Assembly: GCF_964340395.1 (NCBI RefSeq)
Contig: NC_135566.1
Span: 4,041,001-4,105,000 of the forward strand
Source: Glandiceps talaboti
Taxonomy: Eukaryota > Hemichordata > Enteropneusta > Spengelidae
DNA: 64,000 bases
Direction of reading: 5' to 3'
The notes below the pieces were generated by a model that saw only the letters and a list, made by a program, of their open reading frames with translations, was not told the DNA's origin and made no database searches. Below are positions 15,001 to 29,326 of the stretch, in pieces. A program made the translations under genes and the position numbers. Numbering within the stretch: position 1 is the first letter of the stretch; each line of letters starts with the position of its first letter.

Positions 15001-18000
15001 ATGTATTGAGCAGAAAGTTCATTTTAGAAAAAAATATGATGTCAAATTTAGACATTGATGTGAGGTATAATGCTTCTTATGTAACTGATATCTGATAATC
15101 AATGAAAAGTGATTTTAAAGAATATATATTTTAGGAGGTTTTGCACAGAGTTTTACCCTGTTTATTTTTGCATTATGTCTGAGTTTACTTGGAAGGAAAG
15201 TCTCCATAGAAATCATGTGGAGTTGTACATAACTTACCTCATGTAACTATAGTATATGATTCTACTACTTAGTACTTTTTACAGAAATGATGGTCTAACT
15301 TTTTTCCAAATTCTGAGTTTACTTTTGCCTAAAGTGAATGTAACATTTAGTTACTGTAGTAATTATATGCTTTCATTATTAAAACTACTATCATGATGAA
15401 AACTAACAAAGTCTGTCAATGTTTTTAGAAATTATAGTCCATGTAGTTTTTTCGTACTGATGAAATGACTGTTGATTAAATTCTATATATATTGTAAACG
15501 TTGACAGAAAGACGCAGAGGAAGCATTACAAGAAGCCTTGCCAGCATTAGAAGCTGCTAGACTGGCTCTTGAAGATTTAGAGAAATCTGATGTAACAGAA
15601 ATTAGGTAAGTTTTGTGCCATTAAAAAGGTGACACCCCTGTCAACATTTGAATCTTTGATTTACTACAAATTATTTTCTTTCAAGTACAACATTCACTAA
15701 ATATTCTACTTCAACACCAGAGAACATGATTTAATTTAAAGGTCTATTCACTTGTCATCACTTATTTACCTCACTACTCAACTTCAACATTAGAGGGCAT
15801 GATTTGATTTAAAGGTCTATTTACTTGTCATCACTTATTTACCTCACTCAACTTCAACACTAGAGGGCATGATTTGATTTAAAGGTCTATTCACTTTTCA
15901 TCACTTATTTACCTCACTACTCATCTTCAACACTAGAGACATCAGACATGACAAGAGAGATACAAAATTGTTATAGATATTACAGAGTGTGTGTCATATA
16001 TTTGTCTACGTACACTACAGGTCCTTTGCTAAGCCCCCAAAACCTGTACAGTCTGTGTTAGAGTGTGTTGTGGTGTTACGAGGTATCAAGGAAGTCTCCT
16101 GGAAGTCAGCCAAAGGAATGATGGCCGAACCAAACTTTCTGAAATCACTGCAGGAAATGGATGTGGATAATATATCACAAGCACAGGTAAATACGTCAAA
16201 CAAGTTACACAAGACTAGAATGCTGTTTTTTCTCTAGATGTAAATGTAAAGTGTATGTCCCGTGATATGTCTTTTCTGATGAAAAATTCCATATAGATAC
16301 TGACAATGGAGCTCCCTCATCTTCATCTGTGATTATGTACATGTACACTATTAACATCACCTAGAAGTAAAACCAGCAGACGGACAGTAGTTCAAGGCCT
16401 CACGACCTGAATAGGTGAAACGTAGAACCCTTAGTTAGTATACAAGAACTAAGTTTTAGTATGTTTTACTGATCTAATGAAAATGCTGAAGGATATTAAA
16501 ATCTTGTTATCTGTGTAACAGGTAAGAACGGTGAGGGGCTTCCTGAAGGAAATGAACATAACACCCATTGAAATGAAAGATATTAGTAAAGCCGGCGCAG
16601 GTCTTCTCAAATTCGTCAATGCCGTGATGGGATATTGTGAAGTGGCAAGAGAGGTGAAACCCAAACGAGAAAAAGTAGCTAGGCTGGAGAGATCCTACCA
16701 TCAAGCCAAGAGAGATTTGGATAAAATCACAAAAGAAGTGAAAAAACTAGAAGACGAGTTAGCTGTGCTAGGAGAGAAGTATGAACAAGCCATGAAGGAA
16801 AGACAACAATTACAGGAAGAAACTGAGATTATGGAAAGGCGATTAGTAGCTGCTGATAAGTTGATTTCTGGTCTCAGTTCTGAAAATGAACGGTTAGTGT
16901 CTCTAAGCAAATTCCTACTAATTGCTATTAAAATGAGTAATTTTTTTTGAATTATTTTATTTTTGATTTATCCATTTGTAAATTAATTGTACATCTTCTT
17001 CAAAAGTATTTTCATTGTATATTAAACACACACATACTTTTCAAAGTTTAGAATAATCGATTAACTGTTTTCCAATTTTTCTATGACCCTGATTATAACA
17101 GATGGACCCGAGAGTTAGAAGACCTGCGTCAACGTCGTATCCGGTTGCTAGGTGATTGTTTACTGTGTGCTGGTTTCCTTAGCTACGTTGGTGCTTTTAC
17201 CTGGGATTTCCGTAAAGATCTGGTCTACTCAGAATGGTTGAATGACATAAAGGAGAGAGAGATACCTCTCAGTGACCCATTTAGACTAGAAAACCTGTTG
17301 ACAGATGATGTTGAAATTAGTAGGTGAGTTAAACATTAAATTGAGTTGCTGATGGACATAATATTGATGACGTACCACAATTCTTGTCTGGACTTTTATC
17401 TGGGTCCTTTTACCAGTGTCTTAATAAGGAAAGTAAGTAGGTAACCTCTACCTGAGTTCCCCAGTCATTTTACCAGGGTTTCATATTAGTGTTTTGTTAG
17501 GGTGGTAGTAGGTAAAATCTACCTGAGTTCCGTAGTCATTTTACTTTTGTTCTCAACCAGTGGTTATTATTAAAGTAACCTCTACCTGAGTTCACTGATT
17601 ACTTTACCAGGATTTTGGACAAAATTGTTGTAATATATATTGAAAACTTTGCCAGTTTTAGCAGATTTTTTCCTGTCTATTACTTTGGTTCCCAAACTTT
17701 AGCAAAGCAGTTCTGACTATTGAATTGTTATTTTCTACTTTAGATGGGGATCTGAAGGACTGCCACCTGATGAACTGTCCATACAGAATGGTATATTAAC
17801 AACTAAGTCCAGTCGATTCCCTATGTGTATTGATCCCCAGCAACAAGCATTGAATTGGATTAAGAAGAAGGAGGAAGCCAATAACCTCAAAGTAAGTCCA
17901 ATATTATACTCAATTCTTTTCATAAAGTGATTTGGGAATGCATAAGTTAATTTAGATTTGAATTTTCAACCTGTGAAAAAACATCTCATTCTGTGTGTTT

Positions 18001-21000
18001 GCTTGAATGAAGTGAGCCAAGGAAAGGCATCATGTAAATACAAAAACAACAATACAACTTATACAAAAAACAACAGTTTATATCTGTGGAAGTTATAATG
18101 TAACACTAACAGTCATACTCAATTGTTATAACATGTAGCATTCTATAAGCAAACAGAGTTATTAGATCCAGGGCTCCTGGGGCATTTATGCTTTGATAAG
18201 TTACTGACACTAATTGCAATTACATTGTATGTCTTTGCATGAAACTTGTCTCAATCCTGCTTACCACAAGCATGTAAACGCATTGGTGATTTTGTAACAG
18301 ACAAGATATCTGCTGGATTATATTGAATAGTCAACTTGATTTTGTGGCTGAAAATGATATTGAGTTGTATTTGAAGTGTGAGTTGTTTGTACAAACAAAG
18401 CTAATTTTTAATGTCTCATTCTATAGGTGTGTACATTTAATGATCCTGACTTCCTGAAGCAGCTGGAAATGGCCATTAAATATGGATTCCCATTCCTCTT
18501 CCAAGATGTAGATGAATACATTGACCCTGTTATTGACAACGTCCTAGAAAAGAACATCAAAGGTTGGTGTCACAATAGACCTTTGTAATAAGGAGTGCCC
18601 TCTGGTGGTGAAGTGTAGCTTTAACATAATTAATTCAGTGTTTTGGTAAAGTTAGAATTGATTCCTATGGTAGGAGAGTTTTGAGCAGCTTTGTAGTTTG
18701 TCGAAATATTTATCTGGGATTGAAAGTCTGAGTTCTCCAGTAGGTACAGCAAGACAGTAGGCCTGGCTTTCTTGCTTTCAAAATACTACAAACAAATGTA
18801 CCTTAGTTTAAGGTGACATTCATTCATTCATTCATTCATTCATCCATCCATTCATGCATGCATTCATCCATCCATTTATCCATCCATCCATCCATCTATC
18901 CATGCATCTATCCATTCATTCATTAGTTTGTTCATTTTAAAGTACACTTTATGACACCTGTTGTTCCTAAAAAAAAAAGTCATTCTTAAGGGAAACTCTC
19001 TTATCCTCATACTAGTATCAACTGTGGAAAATCACTGTAAGTAACATATTAATCTTGAGAACTAATATGACAACATGTCTGCATTACTTACTTGCAGGTG
19101 TATCCGGTAGACAGTTTATTATCCTAGGAGACAAAGAAGTGGACTATGATCCAAACTTCCGTCTCTACCTGAACACCAAACTAGCCAACCCTAAGTATAC
19201 CCCAGCTGTTTTTGGCAAAGCCATGGTTATTAACTACACTGTCACACTCAAGGTAAGGATAAAGTACATAGCTAGAAACCCACATGCCTGTGACAGGACT
19301 GACCTGTTACACGCATGTGATATGCTGCAGGCCTGTAACAGCCCTGTTTGGTCAGACCTACCGCAGCCCTAGTGGGAAATACCTGCCACAGCCCTGACTG
19401 GTCAGGCCTGCCACAGCCCTGTTGCAGATTTTAGATTTTAATGGTGTAGTATACTGCAATTTGATATTTGTTAATCTTCCTTCACTATGATTAAATATTA
19501 TTCCCTATACTTTCCTTCATTCAGCCAAGGAAAATATGAGTGACCTAAAGGGCCTTGTCACCATGAGTTGAAAGACTTGTAGCAACAAAACCCTTAGGTC
19601 ATGAGTATTTTCCGGTGTATGAAGAAAAATAGTGGGAAATGATATCTCCACAATCATAATTTATGCAAAGACTTGGGAAAATAATGGTGATTATTTTGAA
19701 TGTATTGACTCATAGTGTGTTTACCACAGAACAAATTTACATTGTCATGATGTACTAAGAATGACTCAGTATAAATTCCATATTTTTTGACTAAAGTGTC
19801 CAACTTCACTTGCATGAAATGTAAACATGTTTACTACTTCAACTTCAACTTCAAATTGCTTAAATCATGCTTAATAGTAAACATGTTTATGTTATTATAA
19901 AATATTTGTAACTTGTTTCTCAAGTTTGCATAATACTGAGAGAAATGTTAATGGCCTGTTTATCTGTACACATGAAACGATATCAAAAATCACCAACAAG
20001 GAAACCTGACATGTTACAGACTGTTATATGGCTTCTTAATTAAGTAATGTGCTTGTAATGACAGAAAGCTTGACAGGGGATATGTCAGTTGTAACTGAAT
20101 GGTTTCTCATTCGTCATTAACCAGCATCCATGTGAACATTTGCTTCAACATTAGTTTGATGTTTATACTTAACATTAAAGAGCTAATTTTCAATCCTGGG
20201 TGAGTGTCTCAACACTTTCCAGTGTGTATCAAGCCAACATTTTCATGAATACAGTCCCCAAACACAACTGTTTTAAAAAATACAGTGACAGATTTCTTTC
20301 CTGAATGTTCATACTATAGTCCAACATTAGGAGGTAAAAAATCTGTAATACTCTCTAAAATGCAGTTCCATAGGTGCTCTATGAGCTCTGTGAGCATGTT
20401 ACATACATGTAGTCAGTGTCATCTAGCATAATGCATATTATCTTAATCTGACCCATATTTATATGCAGAGTAGGCCATTAAAAACAATGCCCTAGGAAAT
20501 AAAAATCTTAAACTTTGTTTTATGACAATTCATACCCAATCTCAGTTCAAATCAAGACAAAAAATGATGGGTCACCTGACAAAATAACATCAAAATTAAC
20601 ACATTTTAGAATCCGATATGGCTGCCGAATATGCTGACCTTTTTACTTGATGGCAAAATGAGAGTGTCAATTTCCTTGAAAACAAGATGGTGAAACCCAA
20701 AATTTCTTCTATTTTTTCAGAAGGACCAGGAAAACGATTTCATGTGCAAAGTTTGAAGAGATTTTAAAATCTTTGGGTTTCAGAGACATTAGTTCCCCAA
20801 GGAAAAGGTTAAGATCAATTTTAAAATTGTAAAGACATCTGATCACCTGAGTATTTTTTATTTCATTTTAGGGTTTAGAGGACCAATTGCTTAGTGTAAT
20901 TGTGGGCTTTGAAAGGAAAGAACTTGAAGAGCAGAGAGAACGTCTTATTCAGGAGACAAGTGAGAATAAGAAGTTATTGAAGGATTTGGAAGACTCTTTA

Positions 21001-24000
21001 CTGAGAGAGTTAGCTACATCTACTGGTAATATGTTGGACAATGTAGAACTGGTACAGACACTGGAAGATACAAAATCTAAGGCTACAGAAGTAAGAACTA
21101 TTATTGAATATATATTTTATTTGTCTGGGTTAGCAAATAGAAGAACATAGGATAAATATTTACATGAAATAAAATATAAAGATTTTTAATGTATGGTCAT
21201 TTCACAATTAAACTTAAACAATGTAACAACACAGATGAAAACTGGATAGTCTCAACAGTACTCAATTCAAATAGTTTCCATATATTCTGAAAAACTTTCA
21301 CCCTGTTAACAGCACTCATCAGGTGAGCAACTGTGAGAAAAACAGTAATATAGTATAGAATTTGTTATCATTATGAATAAGCAGGAGAAGTTGAGATGTG
21401 CAATATTTAAAACTAATTGACCAAAATTCAATGTACAGTGTCTGATACTTACATCTCAACTACTAAAATCATGTATTGAACTTCAGAGAATTGGTTTAAC
21501 CAAAAAATGTATGTATTTTAAAATTCTGAGTTTTTCAATGAAAATTCCTGAAATTGAGTTTTTACCAGTGAAAGTATTTATTTTGAATTCAGTGGTCTTA
21601 ATATTTACACTTAAAATACCTTTACGCAAGGTTAGCTTTTAGAGGGTATAATATAGATGTTATTTTTGATAAACTTTTACTATAGTAGAGTTTGACTATA
21701 TCCTCACTAACTTTGTAGGTATCAGAAAAGCTGAAGTTAGCAGCTAAAACAGCCATAGACATTGATAAGCTTCGTGATGGATACAGACCAGCAGCCAAAC
21801 GTGGAGCTATCCTGTTCTTTGTGCTGGCAGAAATGGCCTTGATCAATACCATGTACCAGTATTCCCTTGCTTCATTCCTGGATGTCTTCCAGTACTCACT
21901 CCGAAAGAGTCTTCCTGATTCCATCCTGGTGAAGAGACTCCGTAATATTATGGATACTCTGACTCACAACATCTATAATTATGCATGCACAGGTATGACA
22001 CTTGTTTTCTTTTTAATCGTCTTCAGAAAATTTTTGACACTTAAAAATATCTGGTAATGTGAAATGTAGTTTTTGTTTTCTTGACAAGATCCTACGAAAT
22101 AACAAGAAGGCTCATTACCCTGTCGTTAGTTTAGGGAGAACATAAGAAGTAATCCAGATGCTAGGGCTTAGCATCATTGTTGCCATGGTCAGTAAGAATC
22201 AAGACATCACAGAAAGCCTGGCAATTGCAAGAGGGCTCAGAGGCCCTGTTACCTTGTTCAGAGAGAACACAGGCCTTCCCAGAGGGCTCAGTATCCCTGT
22301 TACCTTGTTCAGAGAGAACACAGGCATTCCCAGAGGGTTCAGTATCCTTGTTACCTTGTTCAGAGAGAACACAGACATTCCCAGAGGGCTCAGTATCCCT
22401 GTTACCTTGTTCAGGGAAAACAGAGAAGAAATTACACAGGGGCTCAGTGCCTGTGTGACTATACATGCTTTAATCTTTTCTCAGAGAAAACATTGGTCCA
22501 GGAGGATTACTAATAAGCACTTGTCTCATGTACACAACCAGTTTGCATATTTTGTGAGTACTTTTATACTGATTAATGATGTAATGCATCACATCCACAG
22601 GTCTTTTTGAGAAACACAAACTACTGTTCTCCTTCCAAATGACTGCTAAGCTGGAACAAGCTGAGGGCAACATGCCACAGGAGGAGCTGGACTTCTTCAT
22701 CAAGGGTAACATCTCTCTAGACAAGAGTAAGAGAGGCAAACCTGCCAAGTGGATCCCAGATCAGGGGTGGGAAGACATCATGAGACTCAGTGAAGTCTCT
22801 CCTGATGTATTCAGTAACTTTCCAAGTGATCTGGATAGAGATCATATGGATTGGAGGAAGGTAAATATAAAATAACTGATAGGGGAAAAATAAAAAGCCA
22901 GAGCACTTTATACAGGTAGCTGTCTTTTATCTCTCTCTTTCTGTAACCTTTTCCGGTCAAAAGATTATTGTCTCCTGCAGAAATGGTACATACACCAGCA
23001 TACATCAAACTTGTCAACTGTGGCAAAAAATCTGTCATAAAAAACCTCCAAACTTTTACTTTTACGAAAGGAAAGTTAACATGTTCTCTCCATTTGTTTC
23101 AGTGGTATGATTTAGATGCACCAGAGTCTGCTCCACTACCTGGTAAATACCGGGATTCTCTCTCTGAGTTCCAACGATTGTGTCTCTTACGTTGTTTCCG
23201 TGTGGATCGTATATACCGTGCAGTCACTGACTACGTATGTGCACGTATGGGTGAGAAGTACGTAACACCACCTGTGATCAGCTTTGAGGCTATCTTTGAG
23301 CAAAGTAACCCATTCTCACCAATCGTTTTCATATTAAGTCCTGGTTCTGATCCTGCTAGTGATCTTATCAAACTGGCTGAAAGGTCTGGTTTTGGTGGCA
23401 ACAGACTCAAGTTCCTATCAATGGGTCAAGGACAAGAAAAGGTATGTGCAAATTACCAGTTGACCATAACTTTAAAAAATAAAAATCGTATATAGAACAT
23501 GCTCCTAATTTTTATATTCACCCCTCCCCCATTCTGTACTCCGGCACCAATAATTACACATTTGAAAACATTTCCAGTCTCCAGAAGGCACAATCCAAAA
23601 GGGCTAGAACAATGTTCTCTGTGTACGTGTATGTGTATGTAAACACTATGTTCTGCCCTACACAGCAGGTGAATTTGTTCAAACTTTGTCCCAATGATGA
23701 GACATACTAGTTAGGGTATATTTACTTCTATTTGTTAGTGTCATCACACATAGTCAATTCTAAAACATAAAAATGATGAAATTTGATTCTCATATAAAGT
23801 CACTGCCAGGAATCTTTGTATTTTGTTATTGAAAAACACAATTAACACTTCTTTGTTAATTTCAACAGATTGCACTACAACTGTTAGAGACGGCCATTGC
23901 ACGTGGACAGTGGTTGATGTTACAGAATTGCCATTTGTTGGTTAAATGGCTGCGAGAGCTGGAGAAGGCATTGGAGAAATTGATCAAACCACATCCAGAT

Positions 24001-27000
24001 TTCCGTCTGTGGTTGACCACTGACCCAACACCAGACTTCCCTATTGGTATTCTTCAACGTTCACTCAAGGTAGGTCATGTGAATTGAAAGGAAGGTCAAA
24101 TAGATTGGGGTAGTGGATGGTACATGTGCATGTATTTGTGTGTGTGTCTGTGTCTGTGTCTGTGTGTGTATGTGTCTGTGTCTGTGTCTGTGTGTCTGTG
24201 TGTTTGCATGCAGGCAGGTAGGTAGATAATGTGTCTATATGTGTATGTATGTATGCATACGTACGTATGTATGTATGTATGTATGTACGTACATAAGTGT
24301 GTACGTAAGTGCATATGTTGTATGTGCATGTGTGTGTGAGTGCAATGTGAATGCTTCTGTTGTGTATGTATATGTGCATGTGTATGTGTATATGTGTACA
24401 TGTGAATGTCCATTTATTATGTGTGGATGTGTTTGTGTACATGTGTACCCATGTAAAAAAGCATCATCAAATCATACATTGTCTAATAATTCTATATTTC
24501 TATTTGACTTCTAGGTTGTAACTGAACCACCCAATGGACTCAAACTCAACCTACGTAGTACTTATCACAAGATCTCAGCACCTGCATTGGAAGAGTGTGA
24601 ACATCATGCATTCAAGCCTCTTGTCTTCACTCTAGGATTCTTCCATGCCGTGGTACAGGAAAGACGTAAATACGGCAAAATTGGTTGGAATATCGCGTAC
24701 GATTTCAACGAATCTGACTTCCATGTCTGTATGAGTATTTTGAACACATACTTAACTAAAGCACATCAGAACAATGAAACCAAGATTCCATGGAACAGCT
24801 TGAAATATCTAATTGGTGAAGTAAGTATTGTACTGGTATCATAGGTTTTGGTAGAAAATCTCCTTAAATTCTCCAAAGCTCCTACGATTTTATAACTCAG
24901 GAGAGAGGAAAACAGTAAAATTTCTTGGATAATTATTATGTCTGAATACAGCAGTGTACCTACTATTACTAAGATAACAGGAGTTAAAGTTCAATAAAGT
25001 GTGAGCTGTGTAAGTGTGCAGACACCATGTTTTTTCCATTAAGTCCAAACACAGTTGATTGTACAAGATTGAAAACTTAACAATAACGTAACACATTCGT
25101 TGTGTACAAAAATAAACAACTATGAATACCTATGCAGCACACTCAGCCAGAAATATAGTTTTGCCACATCTGTTATTAAAAGGAAATAACAGACTGAATT
25201 TTCCTTCACAAAAGTAAGTATTTAATCCTTAAAAGTGTTCCTAATCTAGAAATATGGTAAAAATACACAGCAACAACTTTTGTGGCATGTTTGCTCCAGA
25301 CCACCCATTATAACCATATAGCAATTTGAAGATAACAATAACTTTGAAAGTTATTGTTATAGACAACCCTAGAATAGAAATAACGATCCCATGCTAAGAT
25401 TTTCTTCCTCTTTGTTTACTTACTAGGTAATGTATGGTGGCCGTGCCATCGACAGCTTTGATAGACGTGTTTTGAACACATACATGGATGAATACATGGG
25501 AGATTTCATCTTTGACACTTTCCAACCTTTCCATTTCTATGTTAATGAACAAGTGGACTACTGCATTCCAGAAACTGGTCCCCGAGATAACTACATGGGT
25601 ATGAATAAAACTAAACATCAAAACTGTACTTCTTTACACCAGTGTAAAACAAATAAATCCCTTGTGTGCGAGATAATGTTTCATGGCATCTAAATCTACC
25701 ATGGATTACTTTGAAGTGTCCCATGTGTCATTATCCAGACATACTGCTAACTGCTGTGTTTTCACCTTGCTGTAGTGTTCCTACCACCAGATAACTAAAT
25801 AAAATGTGGTATCAAAGAAATGGCACTACAGGACATCAAAATACATGGATATCCAGTCAGTACTACATATTACAAATTTAACAATGTCTGTTGATTAATC
25901 TAAAGGGCAATGTTTCAATCCAAGGTCATTATCACATTAGTGTTTTCCTAAATTATGATTTTACATAAGATCATTTTTTGTTCTATTAAAACTAAGTTTG
26001 TCTACAGCTTTGCCAAAACAATTTTTTTTCACACCTAGCTTTAAATCCTTAATCAAAGTAAGTCTTTTTAAGAGACCATGTCAGTGTGTATCTACTTACA
26101 TTATCTTATTTTTGTCTAACAGACTACATTGAGTCCTTGCCTTTGGCAAACACACCAGAAGTGTTTGGTCTTCATCCCAATGCTGAGATTGGCTATTATA
26201 CACAGGCTGCCAGAGATATGTGGTCTCAGCTGATAGAGTTACAACCACAAACAGGTTAGTCAGAAAGTACCATAATAAATGACAATTTGACCTAAGGCTT
26301 TTTCATGGCACTGTCTAAGACCCACCACTTTGTTATTATGAGCATGTGATTTTTCTTTCATTTTCATTGTGTAATTCTGAATATGCAATTTAATTTTTTT
26401 TTTTAGTACCTCACTAGTCACAACCCTAATTATGTTGCATTGATGCATTCCAAGACCAGTGACTTAGCAAGGGTTCCTCCATATAAGTTTACCCTAAAAT
26501 ATTTTGCAACAATTTAGACCCTTAGGCAGAGGACCACAAGCTTTATATAAGACATTAACTAATATGCTCTGACTCACATGTACTGTTTGATATAATATGT
26601 GATGTATGTTGGTATAGTGAGAAAAGTTGCGTGGCTCCAAGGTACTCACTGCCATGATAATGTATACAATAGTATGGTATTAAAAGGGTTGATAGTTGCA
26701 ATGTGTTGTGATAGTGAAACGACTTGCTTGGCCATAGCACCCTCACTGGCATGATAGTGTATACAATAATGTGGTAAAGGTTAATAGAGGTAGTTTGTTG
26801 GGATAGTGAAAAAGACTTACATGGCCCAGGACCATCACTGGCATATCACTGGCATGATAGTGTATACGCTAGCATGGCATTCTAAGATAAGGTGTAAGTT
26901 TGATATCTCTCCACCGTTTCATATCATTCCATCACAATTTTCATTTATAATACAGGAGAATCCAGCAGTGGAATCAGTCGTGATGACTTCATTGCCAACA

Positions 27001-29291
27001 TTGCCACGGATATTCAGAGTAAGCTGCCAGAGCAGTTTGACTTGGATAAGATACGTAAGAAGTTTGGCCTTGAAATATCACCCACTACTGTGGTCTTGCT
27101 GCAAGAACTTGAACGTTTTAATAAGCTGTTGTCTAGGATGAGTAAATCACTTACTGAGCTTCAAAGGGTAGGTGGCATCTATTTTGTAACAACTCTTTAT
27201 AATCAAATGAGATTGATTTTAAAAAATATATGAAATACCAGGTTTTGGATATGAAAGCAAATGTGGGGGTTGTAGTCATTATCTCAATAGAAGTAACTCA
27301 TAACTGAAATTACAAGTAGAAGCCAACTTTCAAAGATTTTAACTATTTTGGTTCATAATTGGCCAATTAAAAGAAGTATGAACAAATACATGTAACTATG
27401 TAGCTATTACCGTGTGTTACAATCCTCTGTTATGAACAGGTTTCTTGACCTATAGCAACTTTTCATGTCATACTCTGGCACATGCTGCACAAATATAGTA
27501 CAACATGGCACATATGAAAGTAACATTATGGTAACTTAACACTTTGCTTTAAAATGCTATTTTTCGGAATATAAACAAGTCATGCAAATCTTGAACTAAA
27601 AAAAGAACAAATCATAAAATTACACAATGTTTATTTATAAGGGAAATATGGAACAGGATTATAGCAGATTATCCTCAGATTATGACCAATGGCATACAGA
27701 TTAGTAGACAGTGCTTTATTCATAATTCATATCTTGGTACAATAAATTTATTCTGACAGGCATTGAAAGGAGAAGTTGGTATGAGTAGTGAACTGGATGA
27801 CGTATCCAAGGCCCTGTTCAATGGTCAGATTCCTAATATTTGGAGACGTCTTGCACCCGATACATTGAAATCGCTGGCTAACTGGATGTTGCACTTCCTA
27901 AAGAGACACCAACAGTATTCAACATGGGTAGGTTTTCATTCATACAATTTATACAAATTTTACTGTCAACAAGTGTTAATCATAAACCATACATTGTGTT
28001 TTTTCTTATTCTGTTAGCATATACAGCTGGGACTGTACTTGAGTTTAATCCCACTGATAAAAGACTGAGTCTGTTTCTTAGTTTAAAAGGGGGAGGGAAC
28101 GGTCATGATGATATTATAAGATATGTCAGTTTATAATGAAGGCACCATGAATATTTAGTTTCATGAACATGTTCAGTAAACAGACTATTTTCATAATATA
28201 CATGGAAAGTATACTTAGTCAATTTTTCTCAGAATGATTATTAGGAAAAGTGAAGTTTGGTTCTCTATCACGTTTTTCACTTTAATTAAAATGATTTAGT
28301 AAATGTTCAAGTCATTGAATTCTGAACTGGGCAATGTATCCTGTTCCAATACAATGGTTCCCGTGTTGAGTATTTCAGTCATTTGATTTCATTTTGTATC
28401 CGCAGGTAAATGAGAGTGAGCCAGCAGTGATGTGGTTATCAGGTCTTCACATCCCAGAGTCCTATCTGACTGCCTTGGTACAGGCAACATGTCGTAAAAA
28501 TGGTTGGCCTCTTGACAGATCTACGCTATACACCATGGTGACATCATATTTAAATCCTGATGAAGTCAACGAAAGAGCTCACCAAGGTCAGTCATTTGTT
28601 TCTTGTAAATAGTTTATTTTGAAGGATGTACACACTCATCTTACCGTCTGAGAATATTGACTCACTCGTACCATTCCTGTAGTTAAGAATATCAAGTAAT
28701 ATGTGTTTTGTATAAGAATTGGTTTGAAAGAGGTGAGTATTTAGAACGTTTGCTTAGTTAAGAATAACAGTATGTCATTGAAGATGAAACACACTACCTT
28801 GTTCACACTTTATACCAGAATTTTCACCCACAATTCTTTGTTTTGCACAGGTTGCTTTGTGAGTGGCCTGTACTTGGAGGGTGCAGCTTGGGATAGGGAA
28901 GACAGTTGTTTGATTCGACAGAAACCAAAGCAGCTGATTACAGAGCTGCCAATTCTCAAAGTCATCCCCATCGAAGCTCACAGACTGAAACTTCAGGTTA
29001 GTCATACAAATATTTCTTTTTTAGAGTTGCCTTTAGGAATGATCCATGTCTGTTTTCCTTCCATCCTTGTTTGCATATGTGTGTCCATCCATGAACAGCC
29101 ATATCTCAGACACTGACATCTCTATGTCAACCAAACCTGGCACAAATGTTAGACACTATGGGGTACATTTTACACATGTTGTTCGCTATAATTGTACAGG
29201 TGATATCTCTGTGCTTTCAATATGTGCCTGACTCTTCATATATGACAATGTGAATGTGGACAGGAAAATTAATTTGTCTATTTTTTTTTTT

Positions 29292-29326
<35 letters not shown>

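Noticed and set aside
22158-22610. 150-codon frame in a DNAH10 intron
   Set aside because: Made of the 51-bp repeat; the flanking DNAH10 exons splice in phase without it.
24065-24442. Thr/His-rich minus-strand frames
   Set aside because: Translation of the TG/TATG microsatellite.
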